Source: Candidatus Binatia bacterium (GTDB lineage: Bacteria > Desulfobacterota > Binatia > Bin18). From it: a stretch of 64,000 nt of DNA. A program made the position numbers and the translations under genes. Positions 47,208-57,139 of this stretch are shown one piece after another (position 1 is the stretch's first letter; every line of letters starts with the position of its first letter). Under the pieces are notes generated by a model, which worked only from the letters and a program-made list of their open reading frames with translations, had not been told where the DNA came from and ran no database searches. Location: contig OX638322.1 in NCBI GenBank assembly GCA_951812575.1, forward strand, positions 1,301,925-1,365,924, in the 5' to 3' direction.

Positions 47208-48716
47208 CTATACGGAAAAGCTCTGGTTGAATTCCTTGAGCACGGTGTCCAGACGCTCGGTGAGATCGTCATCCAGAGCCCCCCTGGCGAGAATATCGGC
47301 GTAAACGTCAGGGTGAGAATTCTCGATGAAGCGCGCGAGTTCCGGCTCATACTGGCCAAGCGCCGTGTCGGGAATCTCATCCAAGTGCCCCTTGGTGCCG
47401 GCGTAGATAATGGCAATCTGGCGTTCGACCGGAAGCGGTTCGTACTGTCCCTGCTTGAGGATCTCAACCAGGCGCGTGCCGCGTGCCAACATGCGCTGCG
47501 TGGCCACGTCCAGGTCAGACCCGAATTGGGCAAAGGCCGCCATCTCCCGGTACTGCGCCAAGTCAAGGCGTAACGAGCCCGCGACCTGCTTCATGGCCTT
47601 GATTTGCGCGTTGCCACCCACTCGGGAGACGGAGATACCAACGTTGACCGCCGGTCGTACGCCCGAGAAGAAGAGGTCTGACTCCAAGAAAATCTGTCCG
47701 TCCGTAATGGAAATGACGTTGGTCGGAATATAGGCCGAGACGTCGCCGGCCTGGGTTTCAATCACCGGCAGGGCGGTCAACGATCCGCCGCCCTGCGCAT
47801 CGCTCATTTTTGCGGCGCGTTCCAACAAGCGGGAATGGAGATAGAACACGTCGCCGGGAAAGGCTTCACGGCCGGGTGGGCGGCGCAGCAGGAGGGAGAG
47901 CTGGCGATAGGCAACGGCGTGCTTTGACAGATCGTCATAGACCACCAGGGCGTGCTGCCCATTATCGCGAAAGTATTCGCCAATGGCAGTCCCAGAGTAG
48001 GGCGCAATGAATTGCAGCGGCGCTGCATCAGAGGCAGACGCGACAACAATGGTCGTATAATCCATGGCCCCGGCCCGGGTCAATCGCTCCACGACCTGGG
48101 CAATGGTTGATTGCTTCTGGCCGATGGCGACATAGATACAGGAAACATCGCCACCTTTCTGATTGATAATCGTATCAATAATAATGGCGGTTTTCCCGGT
48201 TTGGCGGTCACCAATAATCAGCTCCCGTTGCCCGCGACCAATCGGGATCATGGAATCAATCGCCTTGATCCCGGTTTGCAACGGTTCCGTGACCGGCTGA
48301 CGCAGGACGATACCCGGCGCTTTAACTTCGATTCGACGCGTTTCGGTCGTCTCAATCAGACCCTTGCCATCGAGCGGTTGGCCCAGGGCGTTGACCACGC
48401 GACCCCGCATGGCATCGCCGACAGGAACCTCCGCAATACGCCCGGTGCGGCGAACCTCGTCGCCTTCTTTAATAGACTGCACCTCCCCAAAGACGGCGGC
48501 ACCGACGTTATCCTCTTCCAGGTTCAGCGCCAGACCATACAGGTCACCCGGAAACTGGAGCAGTTCTCCCGAGGCGACCCGGTCGAGACCATGAATGCGA
48601 GCAATCCCGTCTCCGGCTGAGAGTACGGTGCCTGTCTCACGTTGCTCAACCTGTTGGTCGTAGCCTTGGATCTGTTGCTTGATGATTTCGCTGATCTCAG
48701 CGGCGCGTAGTTCCAT
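47208..48716 (-). CDS. atpA: ATP synthase F1 subunit alpha
   Basis: 502 residues. P-loop [21 protein letters not shown] near residue 170, [22 protein letters not shown], and signature [49 protein letters not shown]. Preceded by atpH with a 45-bp gap. Confidence 0.97.
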   Translation of the reverse strand: MELRAAEISEIIKQQIQGYDQQVEQRETGTVLSAGDGIARIHGLDRVASGELLQFPGDLYGLALNLEEDNVGAAVFGEVQSIKEGDEVRRTGRIAEVPVGDAMRGRVVNALGQPLDGKGLIETTETRRIEVKAPGIVLRQPVTEPLQTGIKAIDSMIPIGRGQRELIIGDRQTGKTAIIIDTIINQKGGDVSCIYVAIGQKQSTIAQVVERLTRAGAMDYTTIVVASASDAAPLQFIAPYSGTAIGEYFRDNGQHALVVYDDLSKHAVAYRQLSLLLRRPPGREAFPGDVFYLHSRLLERAAKMSDAQGGGSLTALPVIETQAGDVSAYIPTNVISITDGQIFLESDLFFSGVRPAVNVGISVSRVGGNAQIKAMKQVAGSLRLDLAQYREMAAFAQFGSDLDVATQRMLARGTRLVEILKQGQYEPLPVERQIAIIYAGTKGHLDEIPDTALGQYEPELARFIENSHPDVYADILARGALDDDLTERLDTVLKEFNQSFSV

Positions 48717-48761
48717 TCGTCCCTCTCGCAGTATACAAAATTACCTTGTAAATTCAGATAC

Positions 48762-49304
48762 CTATATCTGTCGTGCCAGTTGATCGCCGAGCCGGGCAAG
48801 CTGTGTTTTGAGGCTGGCATCATACACCCGCCCCTCCACCTCAACGACGACACCACCTAAGAGGGTCGCGTCTGTCTCAAAGCTGGGCTCGACCGCCTTG
48901 TGCGTGAGTTGGCTGAATGTATTCACAAGAAGCTGCTTTTCCTCTTCTTCCAACTCGACCGCTGAGCGAACTCGCGCACGAACCCGCCCCAAAGCTTTAT
49001 CAAGCAGTTGCTGGTATGCCGCGTTAATCGCGCCGATGTCCTGGAGTCGATCATTGTCGGCAAGGACGCGTAGGAATTTTTCGACAATTTCATGTGGAGA
49101 GCCTTGGGCTACCAACTGGGCCACGATGTCTTGGCGCACGCTGACCGGAAGCGCCGGAAGCGCAAGTATTTTTGCCAACTCTGGGTCAGTAAAGAACTCG
49201 GCGATCTGACCGAGCTGAGCTCCGATGGTTTCTCCCTCTCCTTGCTCTTGGGCAAGACTCAGGAGAGCTTTGGCATACCGTCTAGCTGCCTGTGTTCTCG
49301 GCAC
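48762..49304 (-). CDS. atpH: ATP synthase F1 subunit delta (OSCP)
   Basis: 180 residues. N-terminal six-helix domain: ARRYAKALLSLAQEQG...GQIAEFFTDPELAKILALPALPVSVRQDIVAQL; C-terminal EPSFETDATLLGGVVVEVEGRVYDASLKTQLARLGDQL. Overlaps atpF by 23 bp. Confidence 0.95.
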   Translation of the reverse strand: MPRTQAARRYAKALLSLAQEQGEGETIGAQLGQIAEFFTDPELAKILALPALPVSVRQDIVAQLVAQGSPHEIVEKFLRVLADNDRLQDIGAINAAYQQLLDKALGRVRARVRSAVELEEEEKQLLVNTFSQLTHKAVEPSFETDATLLGGVVVEVEGRVYDASLKTQLARLGDQLARQI

Positions 49305-49881
49305 TCCCCACCTCTTGGACTAGTTGTTCTACGAGTCGGCGATTATCCCCTCGCGTCACGTTTTTTTGAATCAGTTCGGTCGCAATCGCGACCGCCTGGG
49401 TTGCGACTTCTTGTCGAAGGATTCGCCGTGCCTCCTCAACCTCACGTTGGGCGATCAGTTGCGCCTCAGTCTTTGCCCTCTCTGCCATCTGTTGGGCCTC
49501 TTCCATCAGGCGCTGGCGCTCGCGTTCGGCCGCCTCAACGGCTTGACTCCGTAACTGTTCTTCCTCGGCGGCAAGGTTGGCTAGCCTGGTATCATATTCT
49601 TGACGCAGCGTATCGGCTTCCTCCTTGGCCCTTTTTGCTTCCTCAAGCGCTTGAACGATCGTCTCGTGGCGCTCTTTGAGCTTGCGTCGAATAAGGTCTC
49701 GGGTGAATCTCCGGATGACAAAGACAAAAATAAGAAAATTAATGGCAAAAAAGCCTAAGGTGAGGAGAGAAGAGCCACCCCCATGCGCGTCACTTGCGGC
49801 CCACGACAGGTCGGAACAGGAAAGAGAGAGAAAAAGGCTGCTGAGGGTGAAACCTAGGAGGGGGAGTATACGTTGTACCAT
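49282..49881 (-). CDS. atpF: ATP synthase F0 subunit b
   Basis: 199 residues; peripheral stalk. Starts with a signal-like hydrophobic segment (MVQRILPLLGFTLSSLFLSLSCSDLSWAA), then the true membrane helix (SSLLTLGFFAINFLIFVFVIRRFTRDLI) and a long charged coiled coil (residues 60-190). The cleavable-looking leader parallels that of AtpE here. Only 1 bp separates it from the b' gene. Confidence 0.92.
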   Translation of the reverse strand: MVQRILPLLGFTLSSLFLSLSCSDLSWAASDAHGGGSSLLTLGFFAINFLIFVFVIRRFTRDLIRRKLKERHETIVQALEEAKRAKEEADTLRQEYDTRLANLAAEEEQLRSQAVEAAERERQRLMEEAQQMAERAKTEAQLIAQREVEEARRILRQEVATQAVAIATELIQKNVTRGDNRRLVEQLVQEVGSAENTGS

Positions 49882-49882
49882 A

Positions 49883-50317
49883 CTAGGAGAGCGGTCTTTC
49901 CAGGAGTTTTTCGCTTATTTCATCGGCAAATTGACCAACCTGCGCTTCAAGGCTTTGGCGGGTGCGCTGAATATCCTCAGAGAGGCGGGCTCGGACGTTG
50001 GCAGTGGATTGTTCGGCTTCTTTCCGTGCTGCCTCGACCACTGAGCGCGCTTGGTCTTCCGCGTCTTTATAGATAGCGTCGACACGCTGCCGTGCCTCTG
50101 CCCGGGAGGTGGCGAGTCGGGTTTGATACTGTTCGTCCATGGCCGCGGCTTCTGCCTTGACCTCTACCGCTTCTCGCATTGCCCCTTCTGTCCGCTGTGC
50201 GCGCGTTTTGAGCACGGCAAGGTTGGGTTCGAACAGAAAACGGCGTAAGCAGACCCAAACAATAAGAAAAAGAATGATTTGGGCTATAAAAGTCCAGTCT
50301 GGTGGGAAAGAAAGCAC
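49883..50317 (-). CDS. atpF': ATP synthase F0 subunit b'
   Basis: 144 residues. One N-terminal membrane helix (FIAQIILFLIVWVCLRRFLFEPNLAVLKTRAQRTEG) and a charged coiled coil. Without the leader present in the b subunit. The two different b-type subunits form a heterodimeric stalk. First gene of the atp run; 117 bp separate it from parB. Confidence 0.9.
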   Translation of the reverse strand: MLSFPPDWTFIAQIILFLIVWVCLRRFLFEPNLAVLKTRAQRTEGAMREAVEVKAEAAAMDEQYQTRLATSRAEARQRVDAIYKDAEDQARSVVEAARKEAEQSTANVRARLSEDIQRTRQSLEAQVGQFADEISEKLLERPLS

Positions 50318-50434
50318 CGAAAAAAGGCTCCTATCGATAGAAACGCAAAGTCAAGGCTGGATCAAACGCTATATAAAGGAACAAGGAGAAATACTTCTTC
50401 TCCTAGCTTCCCTTTTTCTGTGCTCCTTTTCTTT

Positions 50435-51322
50435 TCATCCTTTTAAGCGCTGTACAAGCCCCTCTAGTTCGTCATTGGAATAATATTCAATTTCTACCCT
50501 GCCCCCCTTCTTCCGAGAGATGAGTCTCACTTTGGTTCCCAGGGTGCGGGTCAGGTCTTCTTCAACTGCCTTCAGATAAAGATCCGTCTTTTGGATGAGC
50601 GTCGGCTTTTCCGGAGCAGAAGATTCAACCGGCGGCTCCTCGATAATATTGGCCTGTGAGACAAGGGTTTCTGTTGCGCGTACGGAAAGACCGTCTGCCA
50701 TAATGCGCCGGGCCATTTCCAGTTGCTGCTCTGGCATATTCAGCGCGAGCAGGGCGCGCGCATGGCCCACCGTGAGAGTGCCTTGGTCAACGTTCTCTCT
50801 TATTTCCTCAGGAAGATTCAAAACGCGCAGGAGATTGGTCACGACCGGACGGCTTTTGCCAACGCGCAGCGCAACCTGCTCTTGGGTGAGATGAAACTCC
50901 TCCATAAGCTGCCGGTAGGCAAGCGCCTCTTCTATGGGGGTGAGTTCCTCGCGCTGAATATTCTCGACCAGCGCCATTTCGAGGCTTTCCGCGTCGCTGA
51001 CCTCCTTAACGATAACGGGAACGCGTTCCAGTTGGGCGCGCTGTGCTGCACGGAACCGCCTCTCCCCGAGTATTAACTCATATCCCTGCGGTATTTTTCT
51101 GACCACCAGCGGTTGCAAAATACCCTGGTTGCGGATGGATTCCGCAAGCTCCGCAATCTTCGCTTCATTAAAATAGCGCCGCGGCTGTCTGGGATTCGGT
51201 CGGATTTCGGAAATGAAAACCTGACGCTCGGCCGGAGTATCGAGTGATGTCCCTTTGGGAATCAGTGCACTCAAACCTCTGCCAAGGGAACGCCTTTTTA
51301 CGTGGACGGCAACGTCACTCAT
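50435..51322 (-). CDS. parB: Chromosome-partitioning protein ParB
   Basis: 295 residues. SLGRGLSALIPKG start, ParB/Srx CTPase domain ISEIRPNPRQPRRYFNEAKIAELAESIRNQGILQPLVVRKIPQGYELILGERRFRAAQRA (GERRFRA motif), helix-turn-helix EEFHLTQEQVALRVGKSRPVVTNLLRVLNLP, and C-terminal dimer domain ending EYYSNDELEGLVQRL. Starts within the parA stop (ATGA). Binds the parS sites at 52.3 kb. Confidence 0.96.
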   Translation of the reverse strand: MSDVAVHVKRRSLGRGLSALIPKGTSLDTPAERQVFISEIRPNPRQPRRYFNEAKIAELAESIRNQGILQPLVVRKIPQGYELILGERRFRAAQRAQLERVPVIVKEVSDAESLEMALVENIQREELTPIEEALAYRQLMEEFHLTQEQVALRVGKSRPVVTNLLRVLNLPEEIRENVDQGTLTVGHARALLALNMPEQQLEMARRIMADGLSVRATETLVSQANIIEEPPVESSAPEKPTLIQKTDLYLKAVEEDLTRTLGTKVRLISRKKGGRVEIEYYSNDELEGLVQRLKG

Positions 51323-52215
51323 CCTTCACCACCCTCTTCCTCTCCCAGTGAGCGAACGCTCAGTGTTGTGTGAGTATCTGGTGTTGCGGCAACCGTTGTT
51401 GTGGAACCGAAATCTCTTTCTGCACGAATCCACTCTTCGGGCTCTCGCCTGAGCATCTCCTGAGCAAGGTCCGTATAACTCCTCGCGCCACGGCAAGAGG
51501 GATCGTACAAGAGAACAGGAAGACCGTGGCTGGGACTCTCACCTAACCGGACATTGCGGGGGATAATAGACTCGAAGACATACTGAGGAAAGAATTTCCG
51601 GATTTCTTCGGCGACTTGGTGGCAGAGTCGATTGCGCGCGTCGAACATCGTCAGCAACAGGCCTTCAATGGCGAGGTCCGGATTGAGTCTCTCACGGATG
51701 ATGTCGAGTGTTTCTATCAGTGACCGCAGCCCCTCAAGGGCGTAATACTCGCACTGGAGAGGGATGAGAACGCTATCTGCCGCGGTCAGAGCATTCACAG
51801 TGAGGAGGCCGAGCGAGGGTGGACAATCGAGAAAAATATAGCGATAGGCAGAGCCATATTGCCGAATAAGGGTCCGCAGGCGGTATTCTCTGTCTTCGAT
51901 GTTGAGGAGTTCAACTTCCGCCCCTATCAGGTCGTGATTGGCGGGAAGAACGTCAAGTTTTTCAATGGCTGTCTCTTGGACCGCCTCCTGGAGCGTACAC
52001 TCCCCGAGGAGGAGCTGATAAACGGTCGCCGCATTCTCGTCAGGACGAGCACCTACACCACTGGAAGCATTCCCCTGAGGATCACAGTCAATAAGGAGGG
52101 TTTTTGCTCCGGATATGCCTATGGCGGCCGAGAGGTTGATAGCAGTTGTGGTCTTCCCCACCCCACCCTTCCGATTCGCTATACAAATGGTCCTGGCCAC
52201 ACGGTTCAGTAGCAT
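51319..52215 (-). CDS. parA: Chromosome-partitioning ATPase ParA/Soj
   Basis: 298 residues. Deviant Walker A IANRKGGVGKTTTAINLSAA, Walker A' LIDCDPQGNASSGVG, YIFLDCPPSLGLLTVNAL, LLTMFDARNRL. C-terminal 40 residues (DFGSTTTVAATPDTHTTLSV...) form an extra tail not found in short Soj proteins. The 102 bp between its start and the end of rsmG, together with the rsmG stop, contain both parS sites. Confidence 0.96.
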   Translation of the reverse strand: MLLNRVARTICIANRKGGVGKTTTAINLSAAIGISGAKTLLIDCDPQGNASSGVGARPDENAATVYQLLLGECTLQEAVQETAIEKLDVLPANHDLIGAEVELLNIEDREYRLRTLIRQYGSAYRYIFLDCPPSLGLLTVNALTAADSVLIPLQCEYYALEGLRSLIETLDIIRERLNPDLAIEGLLLTMFDARNRLCHQVAEEIRKFFPQYVFESIIPRNVRLGESPSHGLPVLLYDPSCRGARSYTDLAQEMLRREPEEWIRAERDFGSTTTVAATPDTHTTLSVRSLGEEEGGEG

Positions 52216-52286
52216 ATTCCCGGAAACAAGGGAAGATTATAGAGAATGTCGTGTGTTTTCTGTTGGTTGGGGAAGGAACTGAGCCA

Positions 52287-52302
52287 TGTATCACGTGAAA
52301 CA
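52287..52302. other. parS site 1
   Basis: TGTATCACGTGAAACA: one mismatch to the consensus TGTTTCACGTGAAACA, within the parA upstream region. Expected ParB-binding site. Confidence 0.88.
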
Positions 52303-52313
52303 TGACGGACAAA

Positions 52314-52329
52314 TGTTTCACGTAAAACA
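52314..52329. other. parS site 2
   Basis: TGTTTCACGTAAAACA: one mismatch to the consensus, 11 bp after site 1. It covers the rsmG stop codon and the last codons of that gene (KKCFT), so part of the RsmG C-terminus is written by a parS site. Confidence 0.88.
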
Positions 52330-52986
52330 TTTCTTTCTGAAAAAGAGGGCGTATCTGTCTCCTTCATCAAAGGGGAGACGGTATTCGCTTATGGCCTCTT
52401 GTGCGAAGCCGTCATGAGGGGAGCGGTCTTCTCTTGCGGTTCCGCCGCCCTTCTTGTGGGGGCCTCGCATGGCGACCGCATAGCCCCCTTCCTTCACAAT
52501 CGGAAGGCAGAGGGTCAGAAAATGAGTAATATCCCAGGTTGCCCGTGTGACAACAGTATCGAACCAAGCGGGCTTCCTATCCTGTAGTGCGAACTCTTCG
52601 GCTCTCCCTTCAAACACGCGTATATTCTCTACGCCTGTCTTCCTGGTGGCTTGTTTCAGAAAGTTTGCTCTTTTTCTTCGTGCCTCAATGAGAAAAACTT
52701 CCCGTTCCGGTCCGGCGACGGCAAGTAGGAATCCCGGAAACCCGGCTCCACTCCCAAGATCGGCAAAAACACCCTGACACGGAAGAATGTGCGAAAAGGC
52801 CAGGGAGTCAAGAATATGCTTCCGAATAATGGTTTTTGCGTCATACTGGCCGACGAGATTGAAGACCTGAGACCAGCGCTGAAGTTCGTCTATGTACAGG
52901 AATAAAGTGTGGAATGCCTGGGGAGAAAGCGATATGTGTAACGCTTCCGTGCCCCGCTCTAAGAGAGCACTGGCCTCTTTATCCAT
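52318..52986 (-). CDS. rsmG: 16S rRNA (guanine-527-N7)-methyltransferase
   Basis: 222 residues. SAM domain: FNLVGQYDAKTIIRKHILDSLAF, FADLGSGAGFPGFLLAVAGPEREVFLIEARRKRANFLKQ, VFEGRAEEFA, VTRATW and YAVAMRGP. Starts at ATG 52986 just after the mnmG stop (TGATTGATG). Standard neighbour of mnmG and parA. Confidence 0.94.
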   Translation of the reverse strand: MDKEASALLERGTEALHISLSPQAFHTLFLYIDELQRWSQVFNLVGQYDAKTIIRKHILDSLAFSHILPCQGVFADLGSGAGFPGFLLAVAGPEREVFLIEARRKRANFLKQATRKTGVENIRVFEGRAEEFALQDRKPAWFDTVVTRATWDITHFLTLCLPIVKEGGYAVAMRGPHKKGGGTAREDRSPHDGFAQEAISEYRLPFDEGDRYALFFRKKCFT

Positions 52987-52989
52987 CAA

Positions 52990-54852
52990 TCAGGCGGTCC
53001 CAGTGCGTTTCAGATGAATGGCCAGTAAAGATACGGCGGCGGGCGTCACTCCAGGGATACGCGACGCCTGACCCAGCGAGCGGGGGCGCAATGTCAGGAG
53101 TTTTTCTTTGACTTCGTTTGAGAGACCCTGGACACCCGTATAGTCAATCTCATTCGGAATAAGGGCCTCTTCCATGTGTCGGACCCTGCTTACCCCTTCT
53201 TCCTGACGGCGTATATAGCCTGCATACTTCACCTCTATCTCCACTTCGGCCCCGACTCCTGTGGAGAGGGGCGTAGGCGCTGGGCTGAGGGACTGGATAT
53301 CTCCGAAGGACAACTCAGGCCGGCGGAGTAATTTCGCCAGCGATGTCGGCGTCTTTATCTCTGCCGTGCCCAAAGCAGATAAGTGGGTATTCACCACGTC
53401 GTTTGGGGTCAGTACCGTATCCTCCAGACGTTGGACCTCCTGGGCAATGTCTTCTTTTTTCCTCAGTGTCCGCTCGGCCGATCTTGCATCGATGAGCCCG
53501 ATTCCACGTCCGAATGCGCTCAGCCGCACATCTGCGTTGTCTTCCCGCAGTAACAGCCGATGCTCAGCCCGAGAAGTAAACATCCGGTAGGGCTCTCCTC
53601 CTACTCCTTTTGTGACTAAATCGTCTATGAGAACACCGATATAGGCCTGATCTCGGGAAAAAATTAAGGGGCTATCGCCCCGAACTTTCAGTGTGGCGTT
53701 AATCCCGGCCATCATTCCCTGTGCCGCTGCCTCCTCATAGCCGGTTGTCCCGTTAATCTGGCCAGCGAAATAGAGGCCCGATACCAGTTTTGCTTCTAAA
53801 GTCGGCGTGATCTGGGTCGGGTCGGCATAGTCATATTCAATGGCATAGCCGGGACGCATGATTTCTGCGTCCTCTAACCCTTGTATTGAACGGACCATGG
53901 CGAGCTGTACATCCAGGGGCAGACTTGTAGAAAGGCCGTTTGGATACACTTCGACCGTGTCCCGCCCCTCCGGTTCGAGAAAAATCTGGTGGCGAGGCTT
54001 CTCTTTGAAGCGAATGACTTTATCCTCAATCGATGGACAATAGCGCGGCCCTCTGCCTTCAATCACACCGGAGTACAGGGGTGAGCGGTCGAGTCCTGCG
54101 GTAATGGCTTGGTGCGTTTTCTCATTCGTATACGTTATATGACACGGCAACTGTTCCTGGGTGATGGACTCGGTTGAAAGGGACAAGGCAGGTGGAGGGC
54201 TATCCCCGTATTGCGGTTCCAAAATATCGTAATTGATTGTTCGCTTGTCCAATCGAGGGCACGTACCGGTTTTGAGCCGGCCAATATGAAAACCGAGTTC
54301 GCTTAGGTGGCTGCTTAATCCTTCAACGGCAAAGTCCCCTGCCCTGCCTGCTGCATAGTTTTTGAGGCCAACGTGTATGAGACCCTTCAGAAAGGTTCCG
54401 GTCGTCAGAATAACGGTCTGCGCTGAGAAGGACTCGCCTATCTGGGTGGAGACCCCTCTAACTCTGCCGTTCTCGACCCTAAGGCGTTCCACACTGCCCT
54501 GCCGCAGGGTGAGATTCGGGGTTGTTTCCACCACCCTCTTCATACGCTGCCGATACAGAGCCTTATCTGCTTGCGCGCGCGTCGCGCGAACGGCTGGCCC
54601 CTTGCGTGTGTTCAAGACGCGGAATTGAATGCCTGTCTCGTCAATGGCGCGGGCCATCTCCCCACCCAGCGCATCAATCTCCCGTACCAAATGGCTTTTG
54701 CCGATGCCTCCAATAGCCGGATTGCATGACATCTGACCGATGTGATCCAGGTTCAGCGTCAGCATCAGAGTCTTGCTGCCAAGGCGAGCCGCCGCCAGCG
54801 CGGCTTCGATCCCGGCGTGGCCGGCGCCAACAACAATCACATCGTAGTCCAT
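52990..54852 (-). CDS. mnmG: tRNA uridine-5-carboxymethylaminomethyl modification enzyme MnmG
   Basis: 620 residues. FAD-binding start [112 protein letters not shown]. Works with MnmE in modifying wobble uridine 34. Full length. Confidence 0.97.
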   Translation of the reverse strand: MDYDVIVVGAGHAGIEAALAAARLGSKTLMLTLNLDHIGQMSCNPAIGGIGKSHLVREIDALGGEMARAIDETGIQFRVLNTRKGPAVRATRAQADKALYRQRMKRVVETTPNLTLRQGSVERLRVENGRVRGVSTQIGESFSAQTVILTTGTFLKGLIHVGLKNYAAGRAGDFAVEGLSSHLSELGFHIGRLKTGTCPRLDKRTINYDILEPQYGDSPPPALSLSTESITQEQLPCHITYTNEKTHQAITAGLDRSPLYSGVIEGRGPRYCPSIEDKVIRFKEKPRHQIFLEPEGRDTVEVYPNGLSTSLPLDVQLAMVRSIQGLEDAEIMRPGYAIEYDYADPTQITPTLEAKLVSGLYFAGQINGTTGYEEAAAQGMMAGINATLKVRGDSPLIFSRDQAYIGVLIDDLVTKGVGGEPYRMFTSRAEHRLLLREDNADVRLSAFGRGIGLIDARSAERTLRKKEDIAQEVQRLEDTVLTPNDVVNTHLSALGTAEIKTPTSLAKLLRRPELSFGDIQSLSPAPTPLSTGVGAEVEIEVKYAGYIRRQEEGVSRVRHMEEALIPNEIDYTGVQGLSNEVKEKLLTLRPRSLGQASRIPGVTPAAVSLLAIHLKRTGTA

Positions 54853-54862
54853 GCGTCTTCAC

Positions 54863-56266
54863 CTATTTCCCGATACAGAACTCTTGAAACACGCGGTCGA
54901 GTATCTCCTCACTGCTGACCTGGCCCGTTATCGCGCCAATATGGTCCAGGCTTGCGCGAAGATCAACCGCAACCAGATCAAGGGGGAGGCTCGCCGCCAA
55001 CCCCTGCTCCGCACATTGTACGCTTGCCGCGGCTCTTTCAAGGGCAACCTTATGCCGGATTTTTGTAATCATCACACCCTTATATGGACCTGTGGCGGAT
55101 TCCCCAGGTCGCCCCTGCCCCAGCGCGACCTCCTGTATTCTGTTTCCTAAGTCTTCCATCCCAGTACCATACAGCGCGGCGATATGAAGAATGCGAGGCG
55201 CCTCAATATCCAGATTGTCTACCAAATGGGCTGCATCAAATTTTTGAGGAAGATCGCTCTTATTCCCCACCAGGATACACTTCTTGCCTTGAATCTTTTC
55301 ACAGATGAGAGCGTCATCCGCATCGAACGGCCGGGAGAGGTCGAAAAGTGCTAAAATAATCTCTGCTTGTTCAATGCTGGACAGGCTGCGCTCAATGCCG
55401 ATCTTCTCAATCTCATCCGTTGTCCGACGAATCCCAGCAGTGTCCTGCACGACGAGGGGAAGCCCGTTCACGAGCACGGATTCCTCGAGCACATCTCGTG
55501 TCGTCCCAGGGACCTGGGTGACAATGGCCCGCTCTGTGTCTGCCAGCAGGTTGAGCAGGCTTGACTTGCCGACATTCGGCTTCCCAATAATAGCGGTCCT
55601 GATCCCGTCTCGATAGACTTTTCCTTGGGAAAAAGTCGCTGCGAGGGTCTCTATATCGCTCCGAATTGAGGAGAAGGCTGCGCTCAGCTCCTGTTGGCTG
55701 TGTTCAGAGATATCGTCTTCAGGGAAATCGATAAACGCTTCCAGGTAGGCCGTCTGGGTAATGAGGCGGTCTCGAATTGCTGAACACGCCTGGGAGAGGC
55801 GGCCTGATAAACCCTCCCAGGCAAGCTGTAAGCCCGTCTCATTATTCGCGTGAATGAGGTCGAGCACAGCCTCGGCCTGTATGAGATCGAGGCGACCGTT
55901 GAGAAAGGCACGTTTTGTAAACTCACCGGGCTGGGCGGGACGAGCCCCCTGATTGAGGATCGTTTCCAATACCCGACGAGTCAGGAAACTGCCGCCATGG
56001 AGATGAAGCTCAGCGATGTGCTCCCCAGTATAGCTGTGGGGGGCGCGCATCAGGATCAGGCCGGCGTGATCAATTGGCTGGCCGTTCGGCTGTTCCAGAA
56101 TCTTGCCGAGATAGAAATGGTGGGAATGGAGTTTTTCCCAAGACGGCCGGGGGAGAAAAAGCTGTCTGACTATTCTTTCTGCGTCCGCGCCACTGACTCG
56201 GATAACAGCGACCCCGCCCTGGCCTGGGGGAGTCGCAATAGCGGCAATCGTATCATGCTCGTACAC
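54863..56266 (-). CDS. mnmE: tRNA modification GTPase MnmE
   Basis: 467 residues. N-terminal formyl-THF-binding domain IAAIATPPGQGGVAVIRVSG; G domain with P-loop IIGKPNVGKSSLLNLLADTERAIVTQVPGTTRD and DTAGIRRTTDEIEKIG; NKSD; and the invariant C-terminus FCIGK. GTG start 56266 (6 bp after the jag stop) is used because no ATG is near. Confidence 0.96.
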   Translation of the reverse strand: MYEHDTIAAIATPPGQGGVAVIRVSGADAERIVRQLFLPRPSWEKLHSHHFYLGKILEQPNGQPIDHAGLILMRAPHSYTGEHIAELHLHGGSFLTRRVLETILNQGARPAQPGEFTKRAFLNGRLDLIQAEAVLDLIHANNETGLQLAWEGLSGRLSQACSAIRDRLITQTAYLEAFIDFPEDDISEHSQQELSAAFSSIRSDIETLAATFSQGKVYRDGIRTAIIGKPNVGKSSLLNLLADTERAIVTQVPGTTRDVLEESVLVNGLPLVVQDTAGIRRTTDEIEKIGIERSLSSIEQAEIILALFDLSRPFDADDALICEKIQGKKCILVGNKSDLPQKFDAAHLVDNLDIEAPRILHIAALYGTGMEDLGNRIQEVALGQGRPGESATGPYKGVMITKIRHKVALERAAASVQCAEQGLAASLPLDLVAVDLRASLDHIGAITGQVSSEEILDRVFQEFCIGK

Positions 56267-56272
56267 AACGGG

Positions 56273-57067
56273 TCACGAGCGAGCCGCCCGCCGGTCTCGA
56301 TCCCGACGCGGACTGCCGGCTTGCTCGGGAACAATAGAGAGACGACGGAAATACCCACGCCCCATACTTTTCGTCACAACAAGCGGATCGTCTTCAAGCG
56401 CCAAATGGACGACGCGCCGGTCTCTGGGACTCAGCGGGTTCAGGGTAACGGTCTTCCGCCGCCGCTTTGCCCGCTCACTCAAGCGGAGGGCTAGGCTTTC
56501 AAGACTCTGGCGGCGGCGTTTACGGTAGCCCTCGGCGTCCAATATGAGATGCGCCTCTTCCTCTTCTCCACGGGCGACCATACGGTTGAGAAGATATTCG
56601 AGGGCATCAAGCGTCTGCCCCTTGCGTCCAATGAGTAAACCATCGACGGTATCCTCAAGATTGATAACAGCCTCTGTCCCCCTGACATCGAGTGAGACCG
56701 GGGGCTCCACGCCCATGAGACGCAGAGTTTCTGAGAGTATCTGGCAGGCATTTTCTCCTGTCTCCTTGGAAACGGGAACGGGCTGGACGGCTGATTCTTC
56801 AGAAGGAGCACGACGTCGCGCTGTTCTCCCTCTCTCCTGAGGAGATTCATCAATACTGGCCGAAGACGCAGATGCAGGCTCCTGAACCGAAACAGGATTT
56901 CTCAGCGTCGCTCGGACGCGCGCCTTCCTCCCGCCAATACCGAGGAAACCCTTTGTCGCCTGAGCGAGGACCTCTATTTCCACCTGCTCTCTGTCTGCTT
57001 GGAGTTGGGTGAGGGCTGCTGCAACCGCCGCTTCTATAGTCGATCCTTCCGCTTCAACTGCACTCAT
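56273..57067 (-). CDS. jag: Jag/KhpB RNA-binding protein
   Basis: 264 residues. N-terminal Jag domain (STIEAAVAAALTQLQADREQVEIEVLAQATKGFLGIGGRKARVRA), a variable linker (residues 65-105), KH domain with GLLIGRKGQTLDALEYLLNRM, and R3H domain ALRLSERAKRRRKTVTLNPLSPRDRRVVHLALEDD. Binds RNA and influences cell-envelope synthesis in other bacteria. Lies between yidC and mnmE; palindromic repeat copy F lies between it and yidC. Confidence 0.93.
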   Translation of the reverse strand: MSAVEAEGSTIEAAVAAALTQLQADREQVEIEVLAQATKGFLGIGGRKARVRATLRNPVSVQEPASASSASIDESPQERGRTARRRAPSEESAVQPVPVSKETGENACQILSETLRLMGVEPPVSLDVRGTEAVINLEDTVDGLLIGRKGQTLDALEYLLNRMVARGEEEEAHLILDAEGYRKRRRQSLESLALRLSERAKRRRKTVTLNPLSPRDRRVVHLALEDDPLVVTKSMGRGYFRRLSIVPEQAGSPRRDRDRRAARS

Positions 57068-57085
57068 GGTGTCTTTCCTCTTTGA

Positions 57086-57139
57086 AAAGAGTAAACGCGC
57101 CCTCCAATAACATGCAGATGCTGGACACGTTTACTCTTT
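57086..57139 (+). repeat. Palindromic repeat copy F
   Basis: AAAGAGTAAACGCGCCC...GGACACGTTTACTCTTT, 54 bp, filling the gap between the yidC stop and the jag start. Both arms are near perfect; the flanking A and T runs would make it a possible terminator or attenuator within the yidC-jag transcript. Confidence 0.9.
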
